NCBI RefSeq assembly: GCF_003284975.1 | Contig: NZ_QMEU01000005.1 | Span: 1 to 64,000, forward strand | Source of the DNA: Mycobacterium colombiense | Lineage (GTDB): Bacteria > Actinomycetota > Actinomycetes > Mycobacteriales > Mycobacteriaceae | Length of the DNA stretch: 64,000 bases | Reading direction: 5' to 3' | Shown: piece after piece, positions 50,153 through 58,610 of the stretch | How the letters are laid out: the number at the start of each line of letters is the position of its first letter | Numbering within the stretch: the stretch's first letter is position 1 | Notes under the pieces: generated by a model | Told to the model about the DNA's origin: nothing | Seen by the model: the letters and a program-made list of their open reading frames with translations, nothing else | Databases searched by the model: none | Made by a program: the position numbers and the translations under genes

Positions 50153-51612
50153 GCGGGAACCCCGATGGCCTTGGGCTCCATATAGGCCCGCAATCCCATC
50201 ACACCGCCCTCCCGGCCGATACCGCTCTGATTGAAGCCCCCGAACGGCGCGTCGCCCGGAATAGTGCCATTGATCGAGACCTGTCCGGTCCTGATCCGGC
50301 GGGCGATGTCGACCGCGCGGTCGACATCGCTTCCCCACACCGCGCCCCCGAGCCCGTACGCCGAGTTGTTGGCGATGGCCACCGCGTCATCGTCGTCGCG
50401 ATACCGCAGCACCGTCAGCACTGGACCGAACACTTCCTCTTGCGCTATGTACGAATCGGCAGAGGCGTCGGTCAGTATCGTTGGCTCGAAATAGAATCCG
50501 TGGCTCAGATCCTTCGGGCGGGCCCCTCCGGCGACCACGGTCGCGCCGTCGGCTTCGGCACGCTTGACAAATCCCTCCACGCGGTCGAGATGTTCGCGGC
50601 TGATCAACGGTCCCATCGTGACCGCCGGGTCGACGGGATCGCCGATCACGACCTCGCGCGACAGCGCGGCGAGCCCATCCACCACCTCGTCATAGATCGC
50701 ATCGGGCAAGAGCAGCCTGCTGTTCAGGATGCAGGCCTGACCGGCATGCATCGTGCAACCTTCGAACAGCAGCCGCCCCAACAGTTCGTCGGTGATGTCG
50801 ATGTCGGGCAGCAAGACGGTCGCGGACTTACCACCGCATTCCAACAGAACACGCTTCATCGTGGTCGCCGCACCGGCCATCACGTCGCGGCCGACTGCCG
50901 AGCTTCCGGTGAAGCTGACCATGTCGACCCTCGGATCCAGCGTCAGGCTCCTGCTGGCCTCGACACTGGTCGGCGTCACGACGTTGACGACGCCGGACGG
51001 AATGTCGGTTTCCTCCTCGATGATCCGGGCCAAGGCCAACCCCGCCAGGGGCGTCAGGGGCGAAGGCTTGAGCACGAGCGTATTTCCCGCCGCCAGCGCG
51101 GCGCCCAGCTTCATGACGTTGATGGTGTGCGGAAAGTTCCACGGCGTCATGGCGGCCACCACACCGAGCGGCTCGTAACGCAACAGGGTGGTCCCCGCGG
51201 CGCCCCACGCATCCATCGGCGCCTCGATAGGCTCCGTCGCCAGTTCGGCGGAGTGGCCGACCATGAATGCGGGGCCTTCCACGTGGATCACGCGCTCGTT
51301 TGCCGAACACCCCCACTCGGCTTGGGCGAGCGCATTGAACTCCTCGCTGTTGGCCAGTAACGCGTCGCTGAGCTGTTGCAGGCAACGTGCGCGTTCGGCG
51401 GGCTGCGCCGTCGGCCACGGACCCGAGTCGAAGGCTGCCCGGGCCGCGGCGACCGCCTGCTGGACTTGCGCGGCGCTCGCGTCCGGCGCCGTACCGATCA
51501 CCGTCTCGGTGGCGGGGTTGATGACGTCGTAGCGCCCGCCGTCCGAATCGACCCAGCGGCCGTCGATGTAGTGCCCGTAAGCATCGTGGAGAGGCCGAGA
51601 GCCAGCCATCAT
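50149..51612 (-). CDS. Aldehyde dehydrogenase
   Basis: Encodes 487 residues from ATG 51612, preceded by AGGAAGG. The ALDH signature is complete: TPWNFPHTINVMKLGAALAAG, the general base Glu in LLECGGKSATV (about residue 256), the nucleophilic Cys in HAGQACILNSR (about 290) and EEVFGPVLTV. It oxidises an aldehyde to an acid with NAD(P). The preceding P450 operon is divergent, so a P450-generated alcohol or an aldolase-generated aldehyde is a plausible source. It is followed by the CaiB-like gene with a four-base overlap. Confidence 0.95.
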   Translation of the reverse strand: MMAGSRPLHDAYGHYIDGRWVDSDGGRYDVINPATETVIGTAPDASAAQVQQAVAAARAAFDSGPWPTAQPAERARCLQQLSDALLANSEEFNALAQAEWGCSANERVIHVEGPAFMVGHSAELATEPIEAPMDAWGAAGTTLLRYEPLGVVAAMTPWNFPHTINVMKLGAALAAGNTLVLKPSPLTPLAGLALARIIEEETDIPSGVVNVVTPTSVEASRSLTLDPRVDMVSFTGSSAVGRDVMAGAATTMKRVLLECGGKSATVLLPDIDITDELLGRLLFEGCTMHAGQACILNSRLLLPDAIYDEVVDGLAALSREVVIGDPVDPAVTMGPLISREHLDRVEGFVKRAEADGATVVAGGARPKDLSHGFYFEPTILTDASADSYIAQEEVFGPVLTVLRYRDDDDAVAIANNSAYGLGGAVWGSDVDRAVDIARRIRTGQVSINGTIPGDAPFGGFNQSGIGREGGVMGLRAYMEPKAIGVPA

Positions 51613-51663
51613 CTGCCTACCTTCCTGACTGCTTGATCGCGGCGCGGCGCGGCGAGGTAGCCA

Positions 51664-51679
51664 AAACATACATACTCTG
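51664..51679. promoter_or_regulatory. Island operator site M (weak)
   Basis: AAACAT-ACAT-ACTCTG, 8 of 12 matches to GRRAAY-N4-RTTYYC, 52 bases upstream of the aldehyde dehydrogenase start. Recorded because of position; the match alone would not be convincing. Confidence 0.3.
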
Positions 51680-51774
51680 ACTGTGTGTACACGTCCGCCG
51701 AGACGCCGTCAACGGGCAATTAGCCGTAAATTCGGGCAAATAGGCGGTGTTTGACATACGCGACAGCTCTACTG

Positions 51775-51814
51775 TAGACACCTTGGAAACGGACATTCTT
51801 ATACTATTTGTCCG
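51775..51814 (+). promoter_or_regulatory. Promoter of the P450/igr-like operon
   Basis: TATACT (51800-51805) resembles a -10 box; a -35-like TAGACA (51775-51780) is 19 bases away. Operator L fills the spacer. An additional inverted repeat CGGACA (51790-51795) / TGTCCG (51809-51814) brackets the -10. The start codon GTG 51845 follows 39 bases later. Confidence 0.5.
51785..51800. promoter_or_regulatory. Island operator site L
   Basis: GGAAAC-GGAC-ATTCTT, 11 of 12 matches to GRRAAY-N4-RTTYYC, immediately upstream of the -10-like TATACT of the P450 operon promoter. Confidence 0.68.
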
Positions 51815-51844
51815 GGCAGCTCTCAATGTCGAGGAAGGCATGCG

Positions 51845-53038
51845 GTGCCCACTACTACTGTTCCTTTGCATTCACCGGACTTCTACGCCGGTGATCCCTA
51901 CCCGACCTATCGGGAACTTCGGAACACAACGCCGGTTGTGTGGAATGACGTCACGAACTTCTGGGCGCTGTTGAAGTACGAGGACATCCGCTTCGTCTCG
52001 GGCCACCCGTTGACTTTCTCCTCGACGAAGGGCATCTCGATCCCGGATCCCGCGCAGCCCGAACCCGTTCAGGAGGGAAACCTGATCTTCACCGATCCGC
52101 CGCGTCACCGGCAGCTTCGCAAGCTCATCAACTCCGGCTTCACCCGCCGCCAGGTGCAGTTGCTGGAACCGAAGGTACGCGAGATCGTGCGGGGCATAGT
52201 GGACAACATCGACCCGACGAAGACCCAGCAATTCGCCGAGGACATTGCGTCGCCCCTCCCAACCCGCATGATCGCGGAGATGTTGGGCGCCCCGACCGAG
52301 GATTGGGAAAAGTTTCGGACGTGGTCCGACGCGGCGGTGGGAACCGCCGATCCGGAAATCGAGATGGATCACCTCGTCGCACTCGGTGAGCTGTACGAGT
52401 ACTTCACTAAGCTCATCGCAGCGCGCCGTTCCGGTGAGGTCAGTGGGCAGGACGACTTGCTGAGCATTTTGGCGGCGGCCGAGGTCGACGGCGAACAACT
52501 CAGCGATGAGGACCTGCTGAACTTCTCGTTTCTGTTATTAGTCGCCGGCAACGAGACCACCCGCAATCTCATCGCACTGGGCACGTTGGCGTTGATCGAT
52601 CATCCCGATCAATTCGCGCTGCTGCGATCGGACCCGACGCTGCTTCCGTGCGCCATCGAGGAAATGCTGCGATTCACCAGCCCGGTTACCCACATGGCCC
52701 GGTGCGCCACCGTGGACGTGGAGATCCGCGGCCAACAGATCAAGGCCGGTGACACCGTGGTGATGCTCTACGGCGCCGCCAACCGCGACGAAGAGATCTT
52801 TGGCCCCACCAGCGAAGAGTTCGACATCACGCGTAACCCCAACCCGCACATAGCATTCGGTGCCGGTGAGCATGCTTGTCTAGGTGCGCAACTGGCCCGG
52901 CTGGAGGCGCGGGTGTTCTTCGAGGTGCTGTTGGGAACGTATCCCACGATCGAACTCACCGGGGATGTAACAAGGCTGCGCGCCACCATGACGCCTGGCG
53001 TCAAGAGCATGCCCGTACGACTCGGAACGAGCAGCTGA
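51845..53038 (+). CDS. Cytochrome P450
   Basis: Encodes 397 residues from GTG 51845. P450 landmarks: HRQLRKLINSGFT (C-helix region), LLLVAGNETTRN (I-helix oxygen-activating Thr, about 233), EEMLRFTSPV (ExxR), and the heme loop FGAGEHACLGAQLAR with Cys about 345. Bacterial class I type needing ferredoxin and reductase, which are not encoded here. It heads an operon whose order copies the cholesterol side-chain igr operon headed by cyp125, so oxidation of a terminal methyl or a side-chain carbon is likely. The subfamily cannot be assigned by eye. Its TGA shares a base with the next ATG. Confidence 0.94.
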   Translation: MPTTTVPLHSPDFYAGDPYPTYRELRNTTPVVWNDVTNFWALLKYEDIRFVSGHPLTFSSTKGISIPDPAQPEPVQEGNLIFTDPPRHRQLRKLINSGFTRRQVQLLEPKVREIVRGIVDNIDPTKTQQFAEDIASPLPTRMIAEMLGAPTEDWEKFRTWSDAAVGTADPEIEMDHLVALGELYEYFTKLIAARRSGEVSGQDDLLSILAAAEVDGEQLSDEDLLNFSFLLLVAGNETTRNLIALGTLALIDHPDQFALLRSDPTLLPCAIEEMLRFTSPVTHMARCATVDVEIRGQQIKAGDTVVMLYGAANRDEEIFGPTSEEFDITRNPNPHIAFGAGEHACLGAQLARLEARVFFEVLLGTYPTIELTGDVTRLRATMTPGVKSMPVRLGTSS

Positions 53039-54225
53039 TGGACTTCGACTACACACCCGAACAAGAACAGCTCCGGAAGGACTACCGAACCCGCCTCGAG
53101 GCTGTGATGACCCCGGAGCGCCGCGCCGCCGTTGCCAGCCTCCTCGAGGGAGGCTCCGCGATCGCCGAATGCCGCCGAGCGCTCGGCGAAGCCGGCCTGC
53201 TCGGCGTCGCCTGGCCGGTCGAATACGGCGGCGGCGGACTGACAGCGCTCGAGCAGTACATCTTCTCGGAAGAGGCGCGCCGGGTCAACGCGCCGTTGCC
53301 GATGATCACCCTGAACACGGTCGGCCCCACGCTCATTCAGTACGGCACCGAGGAGCAGAAATCTAAGTTCCTTCCCGCGATTCTCAAGGGCACTGTTGAC
53401 TTTGCGATCGGCTATTCGGAGCCCGGGGCAGGCAGCGACCTTGCGTCCCTGCGGACCACGGCGGTTCGCGACGGCGACGAATTCGTGATCAACGGGTCGA
53501 AGATGTTCACCAGCGGCGCCGAATTCGCCGACTACATCTGGTTGGCGGCGCGAACCGATCCGAATGCCAAGAAGCACAAGGGAATCACCCTGTTCATCGT
53601 GCCGACCTCTGCACCAGGGTTCTCCTGGAAGCCGCTGCACACCATGCCCGGCGTGTCCACCTACTACACCTTCTACGACGACGTCCGGGTACCCGAGAGC
53701 GCCATAGTGCTCGGCGAGAACCAGGGTTGGACGCTGGTGACGAATCAGCTCAACCTGGAACGCGCCGCCCTGGGCAATCTCGGAGCCTTGGAGCCGTTGT
53801 TCAGCAAGACGCTCAACTGGGCCGCGACGACTCAGCTCGACGACGGCCTGGTCATCGACCAGCCCTGGGTGCAGCAGGCGCTAGCACGGGTGGAGGCGCA
53901 GGTCGCCGCCTACCGGCTGCTGAACCTGCGGGTGAACGCAACGATGAGCGGCGGGGCGCTCGGCATGGCTGAGGCATCCGCCGCAAAGGTTTTCGGTACC
54001 GAACTCACCCAGCAGGTCGCGCGCGAACTCCTCGAAGTCGTGGGACAAGCCGGGGTGCGTAAGGACTCCGCTGCACCGCTCAAGGGCGAGCTGGAGAGCG
54101 CGTACCGCATGGCGGTCATCAACACATTCGGCGGCGGGGCCAACGAGCTTCAACGCGACATCATCGCAATGGCCGGTCTGGGGATGCCGCGCGCACCCCG
54201 GGACATGCGGGCCGGCGCATCCTAA
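53038..54225 (+). CDS. Acyl-CoA dehydrogenase, FadE28-like position
   Basis: Encodes 395 residues from ATG 53038. ACAD features: GVAWPVEYGGGGLTALEQY, FAIGYSEPGAGSDLASLRT, FVINGSKMFTSGAEFADYIW and a C-terminus NTFGGGANELQRDIIAMAGLG, with Gly at the classical Glu position. In Mycobacterium tuberculosis FadE28 and FadE29 form an alpha2-beta2 enzyme that dehydrogenates a three-carbon steroid side-chain CoA; here the second ACAD is at 55250. The upstream frame extension runs inside the P450 gene and is rejected. Confidence 0.92.
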   Translation: MDFDYTPEQEQLRKDYRTRLEAVMTPERRAAVASLLEGGSAIAECRRALGEAGLLGVAWPVEYGGGGLTALEQYIFSEEARRVNAPLPMITLNTVGPTLIQYGTEEQKSKFLPAILKGTVDFAIGYSEPGAGSDLASLRTTAVRDGDEFVINGSKMFTSGAEFADYIWLAARTDPNAKKHKGITLFIVPTSAPGFSWKPLHTMPGVSTYYTFYDDVRVPESAIVLGENQGWTLVTNQLNLERAALGNLGALEPLFSKTLNWAATTQLDDGLVIDQPWVQQALARVEAQVAAYRLLNLRVNATMSGGALGMAEASAAKVFGTELTQQVARELLEVVGQAGVRKDSAAPLKGELESAYRMAVINTFGGGANELQRDIIAMAGLGMPRAPRDMRAGAS

Positions 54226-54242
54226 GAGGAAGGTGCATAGCC

Positions 54243-54815
54243 GTGACCGAGACTACGAAGGACCCACTGCGCGAGCGCCTTGATGCGCTCATCGGCCAAC
54301 CGATCAGTTCCGGACAACCGGTCAAGGCGCCGGATCCCGTGAACGCGGCGATGATTCGGCACTGGGCGTACGCCTTGGACGATCTGAACCCTGCATATCT
54401 AGATCCAGAGTTTGCCGCCTCCTCCCGCCACGGTGGCCTCGTCTCGCCGCCGGTGATGCTGCAGTCATGGACGATGGCGCCACCCAAGCTTGTCGGCATC
54501 CATGAGCGCGGCGGAGTCCCCGTCGAGCTCAAGGAGAATCCGCTGCAGTTCCTCACCGATGCCGGCTACACGGGCACGGTCGCCACCAATTCCGAGTTTG
54601 AGATCGAGCGATATCCGCGCGTCGGTGACGACATCACCGCCGAGACTGTTTTCGAGACGATCTCCGACGAGAAGAAGACGGCGATGGGTAAGGGCTATTT
54701 CGTCACCTGGATCACGACCTACCGCGACCAGCACGGTGACGTGATAGGTCGCCAGCGATTCCGCACGCTGCGATTCAAGACGGGTGGGGCCCCCGCCGGA
54801 ACGGTTGGGGACTGA
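54243..54815 (+). CDS. MaoC-like hydratase, ChsH2 N-terminal-domain homologue
   Basis: Encodes 190 residues from GTG 54243, with AGAGGAAGG upstream. The hotdog domain is shown by MIRHWAYALDDLNPAYLDPEFA (about residues 38-59, without the catalytic His) and RHGGLVSPPVMLQSW, then FEIERYPRVGDDITAETVF. In known igr operons this domain is fused to a DUF35 domain in ChsH2. Here it stops and the DUF35 protein follows from an ATG overlapping the TGA by one base. It likely pairs with the catalytic MaoC protein at 56350. Confidence 0.85.
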   Translation: MTETTKDPLRERLDALIGQPISSGQPVKAPDPVNAAMIRHWAYALDDLNPAYLDPEFAASSRHGGLVSPPVMLQSWTMAPPKLVGIHERGGVPVELKENPLQFLTDAGYTGTVATNSEFEIERYPRVGDDITAETVFETISDEKKTAMGKGYFVTWITTYRDQHGDVIGRQRFRTLRFKTGGAPAGTVGD

Positions 54816-55228
54816 TGGCCACCAGACTCGCTCCGTCGATAAGTCCGGACACCGAGTTTTTCTGGTCGGGCCTGAAGGACCACAAGTTGCTGATCCAGCG
54901 GTGCACGGACTGCAAGACATTGCGCGTGCCGCCCCGCCCGATGTGTGGTCACTGTCAATCGCTCAGGTGGGATTCCATCGAATCGACCGGGCGTGGCGTC
55001 GTTTACAGCTTCATCATGCCGCAGTATCCGCCGCTGCCCTTCCTTCAATACCCATACGTGGTGGCCCTGATTGAACTCGACGAAGGCGTGCGCATGGTCT
55101 CGAACCTGTGCGACATCGAGCCCACGGCGATCGAGGTCGGGCTGCCGGTCGAGGTCTTCTACGAAAAATTCGAAGCCATCCCGAGCGGCGAGGAGCTGGT
55201 GCTGCACCAGTTCCGGCCCGCACGCTGA
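54815..55228 (+). CDS. DUF35 zinc-ribbon/OB-fold protein, ChsH2 C-terminal-domain homologue
   Basis: Encodes 137 residues. Zinc ribbon CTDCK and CGHCQ (about residues 30-48), then OB-fold segments GVVYSFIMPQYPPLPF and YVVALIELDEGVRMVSNL. The DUF35 domain of ChsH2 is the obligatory partner of the aldolase Ltp2; the Ltp-like gene here is at 56799. As a separate polypeptide it could join hydratase and aldolase non-covalently. It overlaps the MaoC-like gene by one base and ends 21 bases before the second ACAD. Confidence 0.88.
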   Translation: MATRLAPSISPDTEFFWSGLKDHKLLIQRCTDCKTLRVPPRPMCGHCQSLRWDSIESTGRGVVYSFIMPQYPPLPFLQYPYVVALIELDEGVRMVSNLCDIEPTAIEVGLPVEVFYEKFEAIPSGEELVLHQFRPAR

Positions 55229-55249
55229 CGAACGAGGCATGACGCGATC

Positions 55250-56353
55250 ATGGACTTTTCCTTCACCGAAGAACAAGAGACCGTCGGGAAGGTGGCCCGC
55301 CAGCTCTTCGAGCACCGCGCGACCCCCGAACATCTTACCGACCTGGAATCAGGCGAGGTTCGCTTCGACGAAGCCCTGTGGCGCGAGTTGGCCTCCTCGG
55401 ACCTGCTGGGCATCGCGCTCCCCGAGTCCGTTGGCGGCAGTGGCGGCGGCTTCCTTGAGCTCGGCGTGCTACTAGCCGAGGTCGGCTACAGCGTTGCGCC
55501 AGTCCCCGCGTACGCAACCCTCCTGCTCGGCGCGGATACCATTGCACGGCACGGCGATTCGGCGATTCAGCAGCGCTACCTGCCGAAAGTCGTGGACGGC
55601 AGTGCGATCCTGACCGCCGCACTCGCCGAACCCGGTAACTCGGATCCGACCAGGCCGCGCACGACCGCACGCACAGATGGTGACGCCTGGATCCTCGACG
55701 GTACAAAAGAACTCGTACCCGCGGCCCAGCTCGCCGACGCTGTAGTGGTCTCGGCACTGACCGACGACGGCCCGGGACTGTTCGTGGTCGACAAGGCGGC
55801 CGTGACCGTCACGCCGGCGGCTACCACCAACGGTGAACCCTACGCGGACGTCCAACTCAGCGGCGCCGCCGGACACCGGCTCAACAGCACGGGCGGCGCG
55901 GACGCAGTCGGTTCGCTGTATACCAGGGCGCTCGTCGGGCTGTGCGCGATGCAGGTCGGCGTGGCCGAACGAGCCCTGAAGATCGCCGCGTCCTACACCA
56001 GCGAGCGCGAGCAATTCGGCAGGCCGATCGGCTCATTCCAGGCGGTGCAGCAGCGGCTTGCCGACGCCTTCATCGACGTCGAGGCGATCCGCTGGACCAC
56101 CTGGCACGCAGCCTGGCTGATCGCCGAGGGCCGGCCCGCCGACCGCGAAGCGGCCATCGCGAAGTTCTGGGCCGCCGAGGCCGGATCTCGGGTCGCCGCA
56201 TCGGCCCAGCAAGTGCACGGCGGGATGGGCATCGACATCACCTATCCACTCCATCGATATTTCCTGTGGGCCAAGCAGATCGAGCTCTCCCTCGGCTCCG
56301 CCCCCCAACAACTCGCCCGGCTCGGTGCCACCTACCCGGAAGGAAGCAAATGA
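55250..56353 (+). CDS. Acyl-CoA dehydrogenase, FadE29-like position
   Basis: Encodes 367 residues. N-domain FSFTEEQETVGKVARQLFE, LGIALPESVGGSGGGF, middle domain WILDGTKELVPAAQLADAVVV and C-domain TSEREQFGRPIGSFQAVQQRLAD plus QVHGGMGIDITYPLHRYFLWAK. This last block is typical of FadE29-type subunits. It should pair with the ACAD at 53038. Its stop overlaps the MaoC start by four bases. Confidence 0.92.
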   Translation: MDFSFTEEQETVGKVARQLFEHRATPEHLTDLESGEVRFDEALWRELASSDLLGIALPESVGGSGGGFLELGVLLAEVGYSVAPVPAYATLLLGADTIARHGDSAIQQRYLPKVVDGSAILTAALAEPGNSDPTRPRTTARTDGDAWILDGTKELVPAAQLADAVVVSALTDDGPGLFVVDKAAVTVTPAATTNGEPYADVQLSGAAGHRLNSTGGADAVGSLYTRALVGLCAMQVGVAERALKIAASYTSEREQFGRPIGSFQAVQQRLADAFIDVEAIRWTTWHAAWLIAEGRPADREAAIAKFWAAEAGSRVAASAQQVHGGMGIDITYPLHRYFLWAKQIELSLGSAPQQLARLGATYPEGSK

Positions 56354-56802
56354 CCTCCACCGTCGACCGCACCACGACATTGGCGTGGAACTCCATCAAC
56401 GTCGGTGACGAAGTCACCCCGATGGACGTGCCGGTCACCACCACACTGATCGTCGCCGGAGCCATCGCATCTCGTGACTACATGCCGGTCCACCACGACC
56501 GTGACTTCGCCAACTCGCAAGGATCCAAAGACATCTTCTTGAACATCCTGACGACCAATGGGCTGTGCGTGAAGTTCCTACATGACTGGGCAGGCCCTGA
56601 GGCGTTGATCAAGAAGCTCTCCATTCGGCTGGGCGTGCCGGCGTACCCCAATGACCCGCTGCGGTTCACCGGGTCCGTCACGGACAAATCCTCGACCGAC
56701 GGCGAAGGATTTGTCGAAGTCACATTCAAAGGCAGCAACAGCCTCGGCGACCACGTTTCCGGCACCGCAGTGCTCAGCCTCCTGCAGGGTGTGGACGCAT
56801 GA
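56350..56802 (+). CDS. MaoC-like hydratase, ChsH1 homologue
   Basis: Encodes 150 residues from ATG 56350 (ATGA overlap); the long upstream frame is a shadow of the ACAD. The catalytic Asp and His appear five residues apart in SRDYMPVHHDRDFA, followed by GSKDIFLNILTTNGLCVKFL, as in ChsH1. With the MaoC-like protein at 54243 it should form the hydratase that makes the tertiary hydroxyl later cleaved by the Ltp aldolase. The next start overlaps by four bases. Confidence 0.9.
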   Translation: MTSTVDRTTTLAWNSINVGDEVTPMDVPVTTTLIVAGAIASRDYMPVHHDRDFANSQGSKDIFLNILTTNGLCVKFLHDWAGPEALIKKLSIRLGVPAYPNDPLRFTGSVTDKSSTDGEGFVEVTFKGSNSLGDHVSGTAVLSLLQGVDA

Positions 56803-57977
56803 CCGACGGCTCGCGCGGTATCGGCGGCAAGGCCGCCCTCGTCGGGATCGGGCAGACCGAATTCTCCAAGGAATCCGGCCGGACCGAGATGCAGCTCGCC
56901 TGCGAGGCCGTCAAAGCGGCAATCGATGACGCCGGGCTGCGACCCGCCGACATTGACGGCATGGTCACGTTCAGCGTCGACGAGAACGAAGAGATCGAGG
57001 TCGCACGTAATGTCGGGATCGGGGATCTGACGTTCTTCACCAGGGTTCCGCACGGTGGCGGCGCGGCCGCGGGGACGGTGCTGCAGGCCGCGATGGCGGT
57101 CGCGACCGGCGTTGCGGAGGCGGTGGTGTGCTATCGCGCGTTCAACGAGCGCTCCGGCTTCCGCTTCGGGGGCGCCGGCCGCCAGCCGGGCGTGACCCCG
57201 TTGTGGATGGCGCCCTATGCCCCGTTCGGCTTCATGACGCCCGCCGCCTGGGTGGCGTTGCACGCACAGCGGTACATGACGACCTACGGCGTCACCAATG
57301 CCGATTTCGGCAAGATTTCCGTGATCGACCGCAAGCACGCCGCGAAGAACCCGGATGCCTGGTTCTACGAGAAGCCGATAACTCTTGAGCAGCACCAGCA
57401 ATCGCGGTGGATCATCGAGCCGGTGCTCAGGCTGCTCGACTGCTGTCAGGAGAGCGATGGGGGGGTTGCGATGGTGGTGACCAGCGTTGAGAGGGCGCGA
57501 GACCTGGCCAAGCCGCCCGCGGTGGTCACGGCCGCTGCGCAGGGTGCCGCCTACGACGGCGAGGTGATGACGAGTTACTACCGCGAGGACATCACTGGCC
57601 TGCCCGAAATGAGTGTCGTCGGTGACAAGCTGTGGCGGGATTCCGGCCTTAAGCCGCAGGATATTTCGACGGCGTTCCTGTACGACCACTTCACGCCCTT
57701 CGTCTTCACCCAGCTCGAGGAACTGGGATTCTGTGGTCGAGGCGAGGCCAAGGACTTTGTCTCGGTCGACGAGTTGTCTCTCGGCGGCCGCATGCCGATC
57801 AACACGAACGGTGGACTGCTCGGCGAGGCCTACATCCACGGCATGAACGGCATCACCGAGGGCGTACGTCAGGTGCGCGGCACGTCCTATAACCAGGTCG
57901 ACAACGTCGAACACGTGCTGGTCACGTCGGGCACGGGGGTACCGACGAGCGGTTTGATTCTCGCGCCCGATCGCTGA
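56799..57977 (+). CDS. Thiolase-superfamily lipid-transfer protein (Ltp2-like aldolase)
   Basis: Encodes 392 residues from ATG 56799. Segments typical of Ltp2: ALVGIGQTEFSKESGRTEMQ near the start, TSYYREDITGLPEM (about residues 257-270), and FLYDHFTPFVFTQLEELGFCG (about 289-309); the thiolase nucleophile Cys region reads HGGGAAAGTVL. Ltp2 catalyses retro-aldol cleavage that releases propionyl-CoA from the steroid side chain together with a DUF35 domain. Position and sequence support the same role here on an unknown polycyclic substrate. It is followed by a TetR gene 22 bases later. Confidence 0.9.
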   Translation: MTDGSRGIGGKAALVGIGQTEFSKESGRTEMQLACEAVKAAIDDAGLRPADIDGMVTFSVDENEEIEVARNVGIGDLTFFTRVPHGGGAAAGTVLQAAMAVATGVAEAVVCYRAFNERSGFRFGGAGRQPGVTPLWMAPYAPFGFMTPAAWVALHAQRYMTTYGVTNADFGKISVIDRKHAAKNPDAWFYEKPITLEQHQQSRWIIEPVLRLLDCCQESDGGVAMVVTSVERARDLAKPPAVVTAAAQGAAYDGEVMTSYYREDITGLPEMSVVGDKLWRDSGLKPQDISTAFLYDHFTPFVFTQLEELGFCGRGEAKDFVSVDELSLGGRMPINTNGGLLGEAYIHGMNGITEGVRQVRGTSYNQVDNVEHVLVTSGTGVPTSGLILAPDR

Positions 57978-57999
57978 GCATGGAACGCCAGGCACCCGG

Positions 58000-58599
58000 G
58001 TGACGCATGCAACCGCAGTCGATACGCGTGCGGTGCTTATCTCGGCTGCCTTTGCCTGTTTCCGCACGCAAGGACTGCGCAAGACGACGATCGTCGACAT
58101 CGCTCGGGCCGCGGAGGTGTCCAGGAGTACCTTCTACGAGTACTTCGGGGACAAAGAGGCGATCGTCGAGGCTTGCGCAGAGGCGGCGTCGCAGAGCTTT
58201 TATCGCAAGCTGGCCAGGGCGATCGAGCGTGACGGCGGCAACACCCTCGAGCAAAAGCTGGTCCGGGCAGGCGTTTTCGTCGCCCAGGCCCGTCGGCTGG
58301 TAGAACCCGAATTGTACTTCGACCAAGAACTCATCGACCGGATGTCAACCAGAAGCGCAGTGCCAATATTGCGAGACTGCAGCGAGTTCTTAGCACCCTA
58401 CATCTCGGCAGCGAGGCGGACCGGTGAGGTCCGCAGTGACCTTGACATCCATTCCGCAGCCGAGTGGTTCGCGCGGATATTGTTGTCGCTGTTCACAACT
58501 CCATCACCCTACATCGACGTAAGCGATGACAATGCGGTGGCCGGCTTCGTCCGCCCTTATGTCGTGCGGGGATTTGTTCATGACCGACACAAGAGGTAG
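58000..58599 (+). CDS. TetR family transcriptional regulator
   Basis: Encodes 199 residues from GTG 58000. The helix-turn-helix is at about residues 12-57 (ISAAFACFRTQGLRKTTIVDI, then VSRSTFYEYFGDKEAIVEAC). The C-terminal half is helical with no specific ligand signature. It is 22 bases downstream of the Ltp gene on the same strand and probably in the igr-like operon. It is a second candidate for the protein binding the island operator, besides the TetR at 15458. Confidence 0.9.
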   Translation: MTHATAVDTRAVLISAAFACFRTQGLRKTTIVDIARAAEVSRSTFYEYFGDKEAIVEACAEAASQSFYRKLARAIERDGGNTLEQKLVRAGVFVAQARRLVEPELYFDQELIDRMSTRSAVPILRDCSEFLAPYISAARRTGEVRSDLDIHSAAEWFARILLSLFTTPSPYIDVSDDNAVAGFVRPYVVRGFVHDRHKR

Positions 58600-58610
58600 C
58601 AGCGGATAGC

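Noticed and set aside
54813..54817. Possible frameshift splitting a ChsH2-like gene
   Set aside because: The TGATG junction gives a natural stop/start overlap as used elsewhere in the island, and both products have complete domains, so it was treated as two genes rather than an error.
56478..58100. A 540-codon minus-strand frame opposite the MaoC, Ltp and TetR genes
   Set aside because: It is antisense to three well-supported genes, with composition typical of a shadow frame.
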